Shown piece after piece: positions 30,162-39,100 of a stretch of DNA of 64,000 nucleotides. The DNA is taken from NCBI RefSeq assembly GCF_000221045.1, contig NC_015856.1, positions 1,864,686 to 1,928,685 of the forward strand, written 5' to 3'. Source of the stretch: Collimonas fungivorans Ter331. GTDB lineage: Bacteria > Pseudomonadota > Gammaproteobacteria > Burkholderiales > Burkholderiaceae_D. The notes beneath the pieces are model-generated. The model had not been told where the DNA came from and ran no database searches. It was given only the letters and a program-made list of their open reading frames with translations. Within the stretch, counting starts at the first letter, position 1. Each line of letters starts with the position of its first letter. The translations under genes were made by a program, and so were the position numbers.

Positions 30162-30815
30162 ATGGCTTGGACACGTGACGAAATGGCCGCGCGCGCGGCA
30201 AAGGAATTGCAAGACGGGTTTTATGTCAACCTCGGCATCGGCTTGCCGACCCTGGTGGCGAACCACGTACCGCAGGAAATCGAAGTCTGGCTGCAATCGG
30301 AAAACGGCTTGCTGGGCATAGGACCGTTCCCCACCGACGATGCAGTCGATCCCGACCTCATCAACGCCGGCAAGCAGACCGTGACATCGCTGCCGGGATC
30401 CTCGTATTTCAGCTCGGCGGATTCGTTCGCCATGATACGCGGCGGCAAAATCAACATCGCCATACTCGGCGCCATGCAGGTATCCCAGCACGGCGACCTG
30501 GCGAACTGGATGATCCCGGGCAAGATGGTCAAGGGCATGGGCGGCGCCATGGACCTGGTGGCCGGCGTCGGCAGGGTGGTGGTGCTGATGGAGCATGTCG
30601 CCAAGAGCAAGGATGGCTCGACTTCGCACAAGATCCTCGAGGCCTGCAACCTGCCGCTGACAGGCGTCGGCGTCGTCAACCGCATCATCACCGATCTTGG
30701 TGTGCTGGATATAACGCCGCAAGGTTTGAAAGTGGTCGAACTGGCGCCGGGCGTGAGCCAGCAGGACATCATCGAGCAGACCGGTGCGCCGTTGGACCTT
30801 AGCGCGCTGCACTGA
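30162..30815 (+). CDS. scoB: 3-oxoacid CoA-transferase subunit B
   Basis: 217 residues from the ATG at 30162. [14 protein letters not shown] contains the catalytic glutamate (E-N-G) that forms the CoA thioester; [17 protein letters not shown] and [31 protein letters not shown] are beta-chain signatures. An in-frame extension upstream overlaps scoA and is not used. A good terminator follows 16 bp after the stop. Confidence 0.93.
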   Translation: MAWTRDEMAARAAKELQDGFYVNLGIGLPTLVANHVPQEIEVWLQSENGLLGIGPFPTDDAVDPDLINAGKQTVTSLPGSSYFSSADSFAMIRGGKINIAILGAMQVSQHGDLANWMIPGKMVKGMGGAMDLVAGVGRVVVLMEHVAKSKDGSTSHKILEACNLPLTGVGVVNRIITDLGVLDITPQGLKVVELAPGVSQQDIIEQTGAPLDLSALH

Positions 30816-30831
30816 AATTCATCTGGAAAAT

Positions 30832-30869
30832 GGCGCCTGGCACGGATCGCGTGTCAGGCGCCGTTTTTT
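30832..30869 (+). terminator. Rho-independent terminator of the scoAB operon
   Basis: GGCGCCTGGCACG (30832-30844) pairs with CGTGTCAGGCGCC (30850-30862), 13 bp with one G-T pair and a 5-base loop, followed by G and six T (30864-30869). Confidence 0.9.
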
Positions 30870-30896
30870 ATTGTCGAGCGGCGTTGGTGTTTTTAC

Positions 30897-31847
30897 CTAT
30901 TCCCACAGCCAGTTCCAGAATCCGGGCAGGCGCACAGCCTGCGTGCTGTCCCGTACGCTTCTTGCCAGCGCCGCACGTTCCAGCGCAGCCTTGTCGTCGT
31001 AAAACGGCTTGACTGCAGTCGGCAGCTGGACCGCTTGCGCGCAATCCATCAGTATTTGCAGATATTCCGCCATGTGGTCGGCGGTATAGCTGTTGATGTC
31101 GTGAAAGCTCACCACCACAGGAATACTTCCATCGACCGCCGGCAACTCGCCCGCGGCAATCCGCTCGCGCACGGCGGTCAGCAGATGCAGCATGTTGGAA
31201 CGTCTTCTCAGGCTGCCCTTGATGCCATATATCTTGCCGTCGTTCGCGCTCAGGTCGGTCAGCAGCATGTGCATGCCCCGCAGCTGGTAAGCGGCAAACG
31301 TACGTTTGTCGTAGTTCCAGAACGGCGGCCGCACCAGTTTCGGCGGACTTCCCTGAATCGACACAATGTCGGCAATGCCATCGTTTAGCGTTTGTTCGAA
31401 TGCGTCGGGGCTGAGGAAGCGATGGTTGGCATGATGCGGCGTGGCGGTGTGAAAACCCAGCAAATGTCCTTCATCGACTTCGCGCCGCAAGATATCTCGC
31501 CCGAATTCCGTCTCGCCGGCATCGGCCGAACGGGTTTGCACAAAAAACAGGGCTTTGACGCCGGGTTGCAGCGGATTGCGCGCGAGCGTGCCCAGTATGG
31601 ACAGTGTCGAATTGTCCGTCCTTGGCCTGGCCGGGCCATCGTCGAAAGTCAGCAGGAATCGGATCGGCGGCTGGGATTTCAATCGCTCGGCGGTTTGAGG
31701 CGACATGGCAACCGGTTCAATGGCGCAACCCGTGGCGCCGATCGTCATCAAAATCACGACCAGGCTGGAAATGACTTTTTTGATATGCCGTTGCGAACTG
31801 GGAATTACCTTGCGCATTGACATGAATGAAACGGGAAGCGAAGACAT
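30897..31847 (-). CDS. Polysaccharide deacetylase (NodB domain) lipoprotein
   Basis: 316 residues from the ATG at 31847; ATGs at 31823 or 31817 would give a more normal signal length. A hydrophobic stretch ends in a lipobox (IGATGC), so the protein is probably lipid-anchored. The NodB domain shows motif 1 FLLTFDDGP with the catalytic/metal aspartates, motif 2 GFHTATPHHANH with metal histidines, motif 3 LVRPPFWNYD, and the late VVSFHDIN. It likely removes N- or O-acetyl groups from an envelope or extracellular polysaccharide or chitin oligomer. Confidence 0.85.
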   Translation of the reverse strand: MSSLPVSFMSMRKVIPSSQRHIKKVISSLVVILMTIGATGCAIEPVAMSPQTAERLKSQPPIRFLLTFDDGPARPRTDNSTLSILGTLARNPLQPGVKALFFVQTRSADAGETEFGRDILRREVDEGHLLGFHTATPHHANHRFLSPDAFEQTLNDGIADIVSIQGSPPKLVRPPFWNYDKRTFAAYQLRGMHMLLTDLSANDGKIYGIKGSLRRRSNMLHLLTAVRERIAAGELPAVDGSIPVVVSFHDINSYTADHMAEYLQILMDCAQAVQLPTAVKPFYDDKAALERAALARSVRDSTQAVRLPGFWNWLWE

Positions 31848-32134
31848 GCGGTGACAGACAATAGGGCAGTGATTGAGAAGGAGGTGCGGCGCAGCGCGAA
31901 TGATACGCCTGCGATCTGCGCTGCCGCCCAGCTGTTACAAACAGCTACAGTTACGACCGTCGCATGGTCGGGGAGCAGGGCAAAAATCCGGATTTTACTG
32001 ACCGTCTGTGAGGACCGGCGTGCAAGGGTAGCGTCATATGCGATAAGATGTTGCATATACGCAAAGCAAAACATATTGTCTGACCGCCGTTTTGCTTGCC
32101 GCCACCCATCAAGTTTTGCCGAAACGGGATTGCA

Positions 32135-33001
32135 ATGACCATACCAACCCACAAGTCTGTCCAGTGCATTTCGCCCGCCGGCCTGCATAAAATGGCCTAC
32201 CAGGAATGGGGCGATCCGCATAATCCGAACGTATTGCTGTGCCTGCACGGCGTGACCCGGGTGTCGGACGATTTCGACCAGCTGGCGCGCACCGTCTGCG
32301 ATACCTACCGCGTGGTGTGCCCGGACGTGGTCGGCCGCGGCCGCTCGGACTGGCTGCGCGACCCGCAATACTACGTGCTGCCGCAATACTTGAACGATGT
32401 GGTGACCCTGCTGGCGCGGCTCAATGCCGAAACCGTCGACCTGGTCGGCACCTCGATGGGCGGCCTGATCGGCATCGGCCTTGCATCCTTGCCGGAAAAC
32501 CCGATACGCAAGCTGGTCCTGAACGATATCGGCCCCAGCCTGAATGCCGAGGCGATGGGGCGCATCGGCGAGTATATCGGCGCCGACATGCGTTTCGCCA
32601 CATTCGACGAAGCCGCCGCTTATGTGCGCGCCATTTCGGCATCGTTCGGCCCGCATACCGACGCCGAGTGGCACAAGCTGGCCAGCGACGTCTTGCGCCA
32701 GAACGCGGATGGCCAGTGGATCCGCCATTACGACCTGAAGCTGGCCCAGCCTTTCATCTCGACCAGCGCCGAAGTCTTCAAGCTGTCGGAACAGCTGCTG
32801 TGGAAAGCCTACCAGGCGATCACCTGTCCCACCTTGCTGGTGCGCGGCGCCGCATCCGACCTGCTGTCCGTCGAGACTGCCCGCCTGATGACGGAAAGCG
32901 GGCCAAAAGCCAAGCTGGTGGAACTGGCCGGCGTCGGCCATGCTCCAACCTTTTTGCATATCGATCAGATAAAAGTCGTCACCGACTTCTTGATCGGTTG
33001 A
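32135..33001 (+). CDS. Alpha/beta hydrolase
   Basis: 288 residues from the ATG at 32135. NVLLCLHGVTRVSDDFDQLA is the oxyanion region, VDLVGTSMGGLIGIGLAS the nucleophile elbow with Ser, a late Asp follows in the ASDLLSVETA region, and AGVGHAPTF gives the His. The closest general types are esterase, haloperoxidase-like or C-C hydrolases; the substrate is not evident. The 287 bp upstream, shared with the divergent deacetylase gene, hold no gene. Confidence 0.85.
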   Translation: MTIPTHKSVQCISPAGLHKMAYQEWGDPHNPNVLLCLHGVTRVSDDFDQLARTVCDTYRVVCPDVVGRGRSDWLRDPQYYVLPQYLNDVVTLLARLNAETVDLVGTSMGGLIGIGLASLPENPIRKLVLNDIGPSLNAEAMGRIGEYIGADMRFATFDEAAAYVRAISASFGPHTDAEWHKLASDVLRQNADGQWIRHYDLKLAQPFISTSAEVFKLSEQLLWKAYQAITCPTLLVRGAASDLLSVETARLMTESGPKAKLVELAGVGHAPTFLHIDQIKVVTDFLIG

Positions 33002-33005
33002 TTTG

Positions 33006-33049
33006 TTATTGCTTGTTTACTGCTTATTTATTGCTTATTTATTGTTTAA
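33006..33049. repeat. Four tandem copies of an 11-base T-rich unit
   Basis: Consecutive 11-mers TTATTGCTTGT, TTACTGCTTAT, TTATTGCTTAT and TTATTGTTTAA fill the gap between the hydrolase stop and the ridA ribosome site (GAGGAG, 33053-33058). The period equals about one DNA turn. Confidence 0.85.
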
Positions 33050-33064
33050 TCGAGGAGACGAAAT

Positions 33065-33415
33065 ATGACTATCCAGCGCCTGCACGTCGGCAAGAGACTT
33101 TCGGAAGTCGCCATCCATAACGGCACGATCTACCTGGCCGGCCAGCTGGCCGAAGACACCACCCAGAACATCGAAGGCCAGACGCGCGAATCGCTCGGCC
33201 ATATCGATCGCCTGCTGGTGGAAGCCGGCAGCGACAAGCATCACATCCTGTCCTGCCAGATCTACCTGGCCGACGTCAAGGATTTCGACGGCATGAATGC
33301 GGTCTGGGACAGCTGGGTTTCCGCCAGCAATGCGCCGCCGCGGGCGACGGTGGAAGCCAAGCTGGCGCGTCCGGAAATCCTGATAGAAATTATCGTGGTC
33401 GCAGCACAAAAATAA
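33065..33415 (+). CDS. RidA-family (YjgF/YER057c) protein
   Basis: 116 residues. The C-terminal PPRATVEAKLARPEILIEI holds the conserved Arg and Glu of imine-deaminating RidA proteins; the LAGQLAED segment is typical of the YoaB/RutC-like branch. It would hydrolyse reactive enamine/imine intermediates from PLP enzymes. relA begins 10 bp after its stop, so the two are probably cotranscribed. Confidence 0.87.
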   Translation: MTIQRLHVGKRLSEVAIHNGTIYLAGQLAEDTTQNIEGQTRESLGHIDRLLVEAGSDKHHILSCQIYLADVKDFDGMNAVWDSWVSASNAPPRATVEAKLARPEILIEIIVVAAQK

Positions 33416-33425
33416 AGATGTAAGC

Positions 33426-35699
33426 ATGGTTTCGCTCACTGCAACACAACGCGCTACGCAAATCCAGCTGTGCACCGCCGGCTTGAGTGCCGAGGACAGC
33501 GCACGCGTGCTCGACGCCTTGGCATTCGTCGAGCCGCTGTACGCCGACAACGTCATCACCACCGGCCAGAGCACGCTCGATTTTTCGCAAGGCGTCACCA
33601 GCATCCTGGCGCTGCTCGATACCGATGTCGAAACCCGCATCGCCGGCCTGCTGTTCGAGCTGCCCCTGCTCGACGCCAGTTATGCCGACACCATCGAACA
33701 GCGCTTCGGCAAGGAGATTTCCGACCTGGTCGGCGGTATCCGCCAGCTGATGCGGCTGCACGGTTTTACCTTCGGCCTGCCGCAGGAAGTCATGCGCGGC
33801 AAGAACGCCGCCCAGCAAGCCGCCAGCCAGGTGGAAACCCTGCGCAAGATGCTGCTGGCGATGGCGACCGACATGCGGGTGGTGCTGGTGCGGCTGGCTT
33901 CGCGCGTCACCGCGCTGCGTTATTTTTCCGAGCACAAGATAGAAAACGAGCGCACCAGCCAGTACGCGCGCGAGACACTCGACCTGTATGCGCCGCTGGC
34001 CAACCGGCTCGGGATCTGGCAGCTCAAGTGGGAACTGGAAGACCTGTCGTTCCGCTTCATCGATCCGGTCACCTACAAGCGCATCGCCAAGATGCTGGAA
34101 GAGCGGCGCATCGAACGCGAAGGTTTTGTCGACGCCGCCATCACCCGCCTGCGCAGCGAGCTGGCGGCGGCCGACATCAAGGCCGAAGTCTCGGGCCGGC
34201 CGAAACACATTTACAGCATCTGGAACAAGATGCAGGGCAAGGAGCTCGACTTTTCCGAGCTGTACGACGTGCGCGCTTTCCGCGTGATCGTCGACGACGT
34301 CAAGACTTGCTACACCGTGCTCGGCATCGTCCACAACATCTGGGTGCCGATCCCGAAAGAATTCGACGATTATATTTCGCGCCCCAAGCAGAACGGTTAC
34401 CAGTCCCTGCACACGGTGGTGCTGGCCGATGACGACCGGGCGCTGGAAGTGCAGATACGCACCAACGAAATGCATCATTTCGCCGAGTACGGGGTAGCGG
34501 CCCACTGGCGCTACAAGGAAGCCGGCGGCTCCAATTTCTCGGCGCAGAAATACGACGAAAAGATCGCCTGGCTACGCCAGCTGCTGGCCTGGAAAAGCGA
34601 AGTGGTGGATGCGGTGGTCGAGCATGAAGACAGCCGCCGCGAATGGCTGGAAAAGCTCAAGCAGGCCACGCTCAACGACCACATCTATGTGCTGACGCCG
34701 CAAGCGCGCGTGATCGAACTGCCGAGCGGCGCCACGCCCATCGATTTTGCCTACTACCTGCATACCGACGTCGGCCACCGCTGCCGCGGCGCGCGGGTGG
34801 ACGGCAGCATGGTGCCGCTGAATACGCCGCTGAAGAACGGCCAGACGGTAGAAATCATCACCGCCAAGAACGCTCCCGGCGCCGCTGGTCCTGGCCCCTC
34901 GCGCGACTGGCTGACGCCGGGTTACGCCGCCAGCGCGCGCACCCGTTCCAAGGTGCGCGCCTGGTTCAACGCCATCGAACAGCAGGAGACCCTGGCCAGC
35001 GGCCGCAGCCTGCTCGACAAGACCTTGCAGCGTGAAGGCAAGACCGCGGTCAACCTGGAAGAATTGGCGCGCAAGCTCGAATTCGCCAAGCTGGAAGACC
35101 TGCTGCTGGCGATAGGTAAAGATGAATTCAGCTTGCGCCACGTCGAGCAAGCCTTGCACGACGACCCCGGCGCCAAATCGGCCGAGCACGGCAGCGAACT
35201 GGAAGAAGCCGCGATTACCCGCAAGAGCCGCGCCTCAAGCGTGGCGCATGGCGGCAGGTCGGGGGTGCTGGTGGTGGGCACTGACGGCCTCATGACGCAG
35301 CTGGCCAAGTGCTGCAAACCGGCGCCGCCCGATCCGGTGGTCGGCTTCATCACGCGCGGCAAGGGAGTTTCCATCCATCGCGAAAACTGCAAGAATTTCG
35401 CCGAGATGCGCATCAAGGCGCCGGAACGCGTGATCCAGACCACCTGGGGCGCGCCGGAAGCGGAAACCGTCTACCCGGTCGATATCTTCGTGCTGGCGAG
35501 CGATCGTCAGGGCTTGCTGCGGGATATCTCGGAAGTGTTCCTGCGCGAGAAAATCAACGTCATCGGCGTCAGCACCCAGAGCGCCAAGGCCCACGCGCGG
35601 ATGGCGTTCACCGCGGAAATCGCCTCCACCGCCCAGCTGCAGAAGGCGCTGACCGTGATCCGCGAGGTAAAAGGCGTGCTGGAAGCCAAGCGCCAGTAA
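33426..35699 (+). CDS. relA: GTP pyrophosphokinase RelA
   Basis: 757 residues in the order pseudo-hydrolase domain (about 30-200), synthetase (about 230-380; SGRPKHIYSIWNKMQGK, LYDVRAFRVIV, GYQSLHTVV, HHFAEYGVAAHWRYKE), TGS (about 415-480; VLTPQARVIELPSGATPIDFAYYLHTDVGHRC), helical/zinc-finger-like region (CCKPAPPDPVVGFITRGKGVSIHRENC) and C-terminal ACT. The hydrolase half lacks the HD motif (AGLLFELPLLD in its place), so this is the synthetase-only RelA, not SpoT. It makes (p)ppGpp on stalled ribosomes. Confidence 0.95.
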   Translation: MVSLTATQRATQIQLCTAGLSAEDSARVLDALAFVEPLYADNVITTGQSTLDFSQGVTSILALLDTDVETRIAGLLFELPLLDASYADTIEQRFGKEISDLVGGIRQLMRLHGFTFGLPQEVMRGKNAAQQAASQVETLRKMLLAMATDMRVVLVRLASRVTALRYFSEHKIENERTSQYARETLDLYAPLANRLGIWQLKWELEDLSFRFIDPVTYKRIAKMLEERRIEREGFVDAAITRLRSELAAADIKAEVSGRPKHIYSIWNKMQGKELDFSELYDVRAFRVIVDDVKTCYTVLGIVHNIWVPIPKEFDDYISRPKQNGYQSLHTVVLADDDRALEVQIRTNEMHHFAEYGVAAHWRYKEAGGSNFSAQKYDEKIAWLRQLLAWKSEVVDAVVEHEDSRREWLEKLKQATLNDHIYVLTPQARVIELPSGATPIDFAYYLHTDVGHRCRGARVDGSMVPLNTPLKNGQTVEIITAKNAPGAAGPGPSRDWLTPGYAASARTRSKVRAWFNAIEQQETLASGRSLLDKTLQREGKTAVNLEELARKLEFAKLEDLLLAIGKDEFSLRHVEQALHDDPGAKSAEHGSELEEAAITRKSRASSVAHGGRSGVLVVGTDGLMTQLAKCCKPAPPDPVVGFITRGKGVSIHRENCKNFAEMRIKAPERVIQTTWGAPEAETVYPVDIFVLASDRQGLLRDISEVFLREKINVIGVSTQSAKAHARMAFTAEIASTAQLQKALTVIREVKGVLEAKRQ

Positions 35700-35791
35700 G
35701 GCCGGCGGAGCAGGGGCCGGGAAAATGTGTTGCATCGTCTCAGCGCCTGCTTTATTTACCGGAAATTCTATGTCATAATAGCGGCCTCTCC

Positions 35792-35866
35792 GGGAGGTTA
35801 GCTCAGGGGTAGAGCGATCGCCTCACACGCGATAGGTCACAAGTTCGAAACTTGTACTTCCCACCA
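35792..35866 (+). tRNA. tRNA-Val (anticodon CAC)
   Basis: 75 bases with encoded CCA. The acceptor GGGAGGT pairs with ACTTCCC; D-stem GCTC/GAGC; anticodon stem ATCGC/GCGAT around CTCACAC with anticodon CAC (35824-35826); T-arm ACAAG-TTCGAAA-CTTGT. CATAAT at 35774-35779 is a likely -10 box with only a weak -35. An accessory region begins directly downstream. Confidence 0.97.
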
Positions 35867-35901
35867 GAATTCCTGTTTTAAATCAATAAGTTAAGCCAGC
35901 A

Positions 35902-35937
35902 ATGAAAATCCCAGGGATAACCCGGGGATATTTTCAT
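35902..35937. terminator. Long hairpin downstream of tRNA-Val
   Basis: ATGAAAAT-CCC-A-GGG (35902-35916) folds on CCC-G-GGGAT with ATTTTCAT (35921-35937) around ATAA, with one mismatch and a small bulge. The T-run is inside the stem. It starts 35 bases after the tRNA and may end its transcript. The stretch 35938-36183 holds no convincing gene. Confidence 0.45.
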
Positions 35938-36183
35938 CAATCCGCGCCTCGATTCCAGTCATTTCCCGCTCGTCGTCCTCGCGGTTAATCCACTGCGCAT
36001 GGTCCGGTAAAACACGTCCCGGCCGTTTTCCTGCGTCGCATATCTCGCCCCGGTACAACATGGGGAAGCCATTCATTATGGTTTATGATGATCGGCGGCT
36101 ACGTAGTAAGCTTAGCCTGTCGCGTAAAAACGATCGCCGTCCTTGCCTCTCCAGTCTCCAACGATTCCAAGGGAGTGTTGCCC

Positions 36184-39100
36184 ATGGCAGTTAAGCCCGC
36201 ACTGGAACCAGCGCCAGCCCAATCCCTGGTCTCGCCGGGCCAAGACGTGGAACACGAAGCGCCGGCAAGCGGGGATATTTTTACCATGCCATTTGGCAAT
36301 TACAGTTATGCGGCAAGTCCCTTGCGGCGCAGGGACGATGATGACCGTGATGGCGCGCCCCGCTACGGCCGTAATGCAGAGGCAGCATCGCAGCGGCTCC
36401 CCGCCAGCAGAGAATCCCCATCGCTCCCGCTACAACAAATAAGCAACGGCATCGTGCAGAGGGCCGAGAAGGATATCGCCGGAGCCGCGCTGCCGCAGCA
36501 CCTCTCAGTTATATCCAACAATACCGGCTTACCGGACAACCTGAAGTTCGGGATCGAGGATTTATCCGGCCTTTCGCTCGATAACGTCAAAGTCCATTAC
36601 AACTCGCCGCAGCCGGCCCAGCTGGATGCCCTGGCTTACACCCGGGGGACAGAGATTCATGTCGCGCCGGGTCAGGAACGGCATTTGCCGCATGAGGCCT
36701 GGCATGTAGTGCAACAGGCGCAGGGCAGGGTCGCGCCGACGACCGCGGTTCACGGGGTGGCGCTGAACGATGAGCTGGGCCTGGAGAATGAGGCAGATCG
36801 GCTAGGTGCGGCGCTTTCAACAATGCCGCTAGTTCCTGCACGCGCCGCCATGCATCCGTTCACGGCATTGAACACGATCCCGGGCAATCAGGCAGGGCCG
36901 GTGCAGAGGGTCATCAATTTCGCCGATAAAGTCGAAACGCAATATACAAAAAATACTTATCTCACAAAGTTATGGAAAGCGGCCCAGAAAACCTCCCCCA
37001 AGATATCGTTCGACCAGGTGCGCCAGGCATGGATAGAAGCGGAAGCGAGCGATGATGAGGTGGATTTGCCGGATAACATTGATTTGGCCTGGCAACGCAT
37101 AGCGCCTTATGGCGCGCTGGGAACAGTGGGACTGCGCCCGACCCTGGATGACAAGGCGGAACTGGCCGCCTTGAATAAGGCCGGATCGAACATACCGATG
37201 ACGGAACGGGCCGGCCTGGATATACACAGGAAGTCGGTACGAAGCAACGCCGGGGTGATTTTTCCTGCTGCGCGCGTGGAAGACGACGATGATGGGCGCA
37301 AATGGGATCCGCGCAATCCGGCTGAATTTGAAGAAAAACTGCCGACGGTCGATTACACGACTTGGGACAATTTGCTGGACAGGCAAAAACGCTTCCTGCT
37401 GGAGAACCAAAGCAACCTAAAAGTATTGAACGCCGCATTGCTGGCCGAAGTCGAATTGGGAAACAGCCAATTGCGAGCACAGGCGAAGGTGCCCCCGGCA
37501 AAAAAACAGTCAAAAACCTATAGCGACTTTATCGTCGCATTATTTAGTCATCTGGCCGTTTCTACGGCGAATCCTCAGCAGGTGGCCAAAGACGCCGGCA
37601 TTGCAGACGGCGGCAAATATTTGAGCGCCGTATTTAATGTCAGGCGAGGCGACCCCGACAAAAGCATTGCCGCCTACAAAGCCACGGAAAAAACGGAAAC
37701 GACCGCGGAGAAATCCGCCATAACCAAAGGGCAGCCCCCGATTGACTGGTTGAATGAAGCCGGATTGGAAGAATTGTTAAGGGAAGACGCGCCATTCTTG
37801 CGGCAAAGAGCAGCGCAAGTTGCGCATCTGAGAAAAAACCTTGATGAATTCGACATTCTCACGAAATGGGCAAGCGGTGGTTCAAATGTGCAAAGCCACA
37901 ACAGCAATATGGATTCGGATGTGCTGGCGACAATAGCGACCACGGCTGACGCGAAAGGTAAACAATCGCCAATCGCAAATATCAGCCTGCTGGATTCCCT
38001 GCTGGCGAAAATCACGCCGGTCAAGGGCACTTTATATGGCGCTTATCCACGTAACGACAGTTTGCGGGTTGGCTACCTGTTCAGCCAGGGAACCCCCATG
38101 AGCGCAAGCGAAGCGGCAGGCGGAACTGTCGCTTTTTCAAAAAATACGGACGGCGCCGACCGGTATAAGATCTATGCCACTGGCCATAACGGCATTCCCA
38201 TCAGCGCAGTCGTGCCAGGCGTGGGGCAAGGGCAACGGGAAATCCTGTTTAGAGCAGGAGCGACTTTCAAGGTGCTGTCGATCGAGGAAGGCGATTTTGG
38301 CGCCAATGTTACGCGCCAGGTCACCATGGTCGAACAAGGAGCAGCGATCAGCCGGCAGCAGGCGGACCGGCGCGATGACAAAGCCGTGCAAACCAGCCAG
38401 GAAGCGTTGTTGAACAGGCGCGATAAATGGATTACCAAATTTTCCGAACTGGAAGTGGATGCGGAAACACAAGCCTGGTTCATTTCAAATAATACCGGTG
38501 ACAGGATAGAGGGCCAGGCAGATGCCAGCTTTGCCTTCCCATACGGCAAAAAGACTGCCCAGGCATGGCACGACGTGATCACCAACGACGATATAAACAT
38601 CTGGTCGGTAGAAGGGTTCACTCAGATTGCCGCCAGGCTGTTGGGAAACAGCCCTGCGGAAATCAAGTTTATCGTGGCGGGCGAGGATCCCGGCAGCTGG
38701 GGAGAGGCGCTTGAACTGCCTGACAAAGACAAAACGGCATTGATAGAAAATGGGCTATTGGTGGATGATCTGTATTCGATCGGCGGCACTCTCTCGCGAG
38801 AGCTGTTTGCGCAAATTGCTGCGCGGGCGGGAGCGGAATTTTCGGATGCCGATAATATGTTCAAGCTACGTTTGACTGCCAAGCAAAAGCAATTGATTAC
38901 AGGTCGCTGGAAGGCAATAAAGGAGAACGGATCGGAAAAAAATGGAACAGATATCTACAAAATTTCACAGGTGCCAGGTGGTAAAAAAAGTGGCAAGCTG
39001 CTAAAGGCGGATATGGAGGCCGCGGGGCAGATGAAGACGCTGCTTATGAGCCTGGCGGGGGGAACTGCGGATGGGACACAGGTGCCGTTGTCAGCCGCCG

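Noticed and set aside
33426..35699. Bifunctional SpoT
   Set aside because: The hydrolase half lacks the catalytic HD motif, so RelA is the better call.
35891..36076. 61-residue minus-strand frame between tRNA-Val and the effector
   Set aside because: No ribosome site or protein-like composition, and it overlaps a hairpin.
36085..36183. 33-residue N-terminal extension of the giant effector
   Set aside because: The ATG at 36085 has no suitably spaced ribosome site, whereas 36184 has AAGGGAG at the right distance. Some uncertainty remains.
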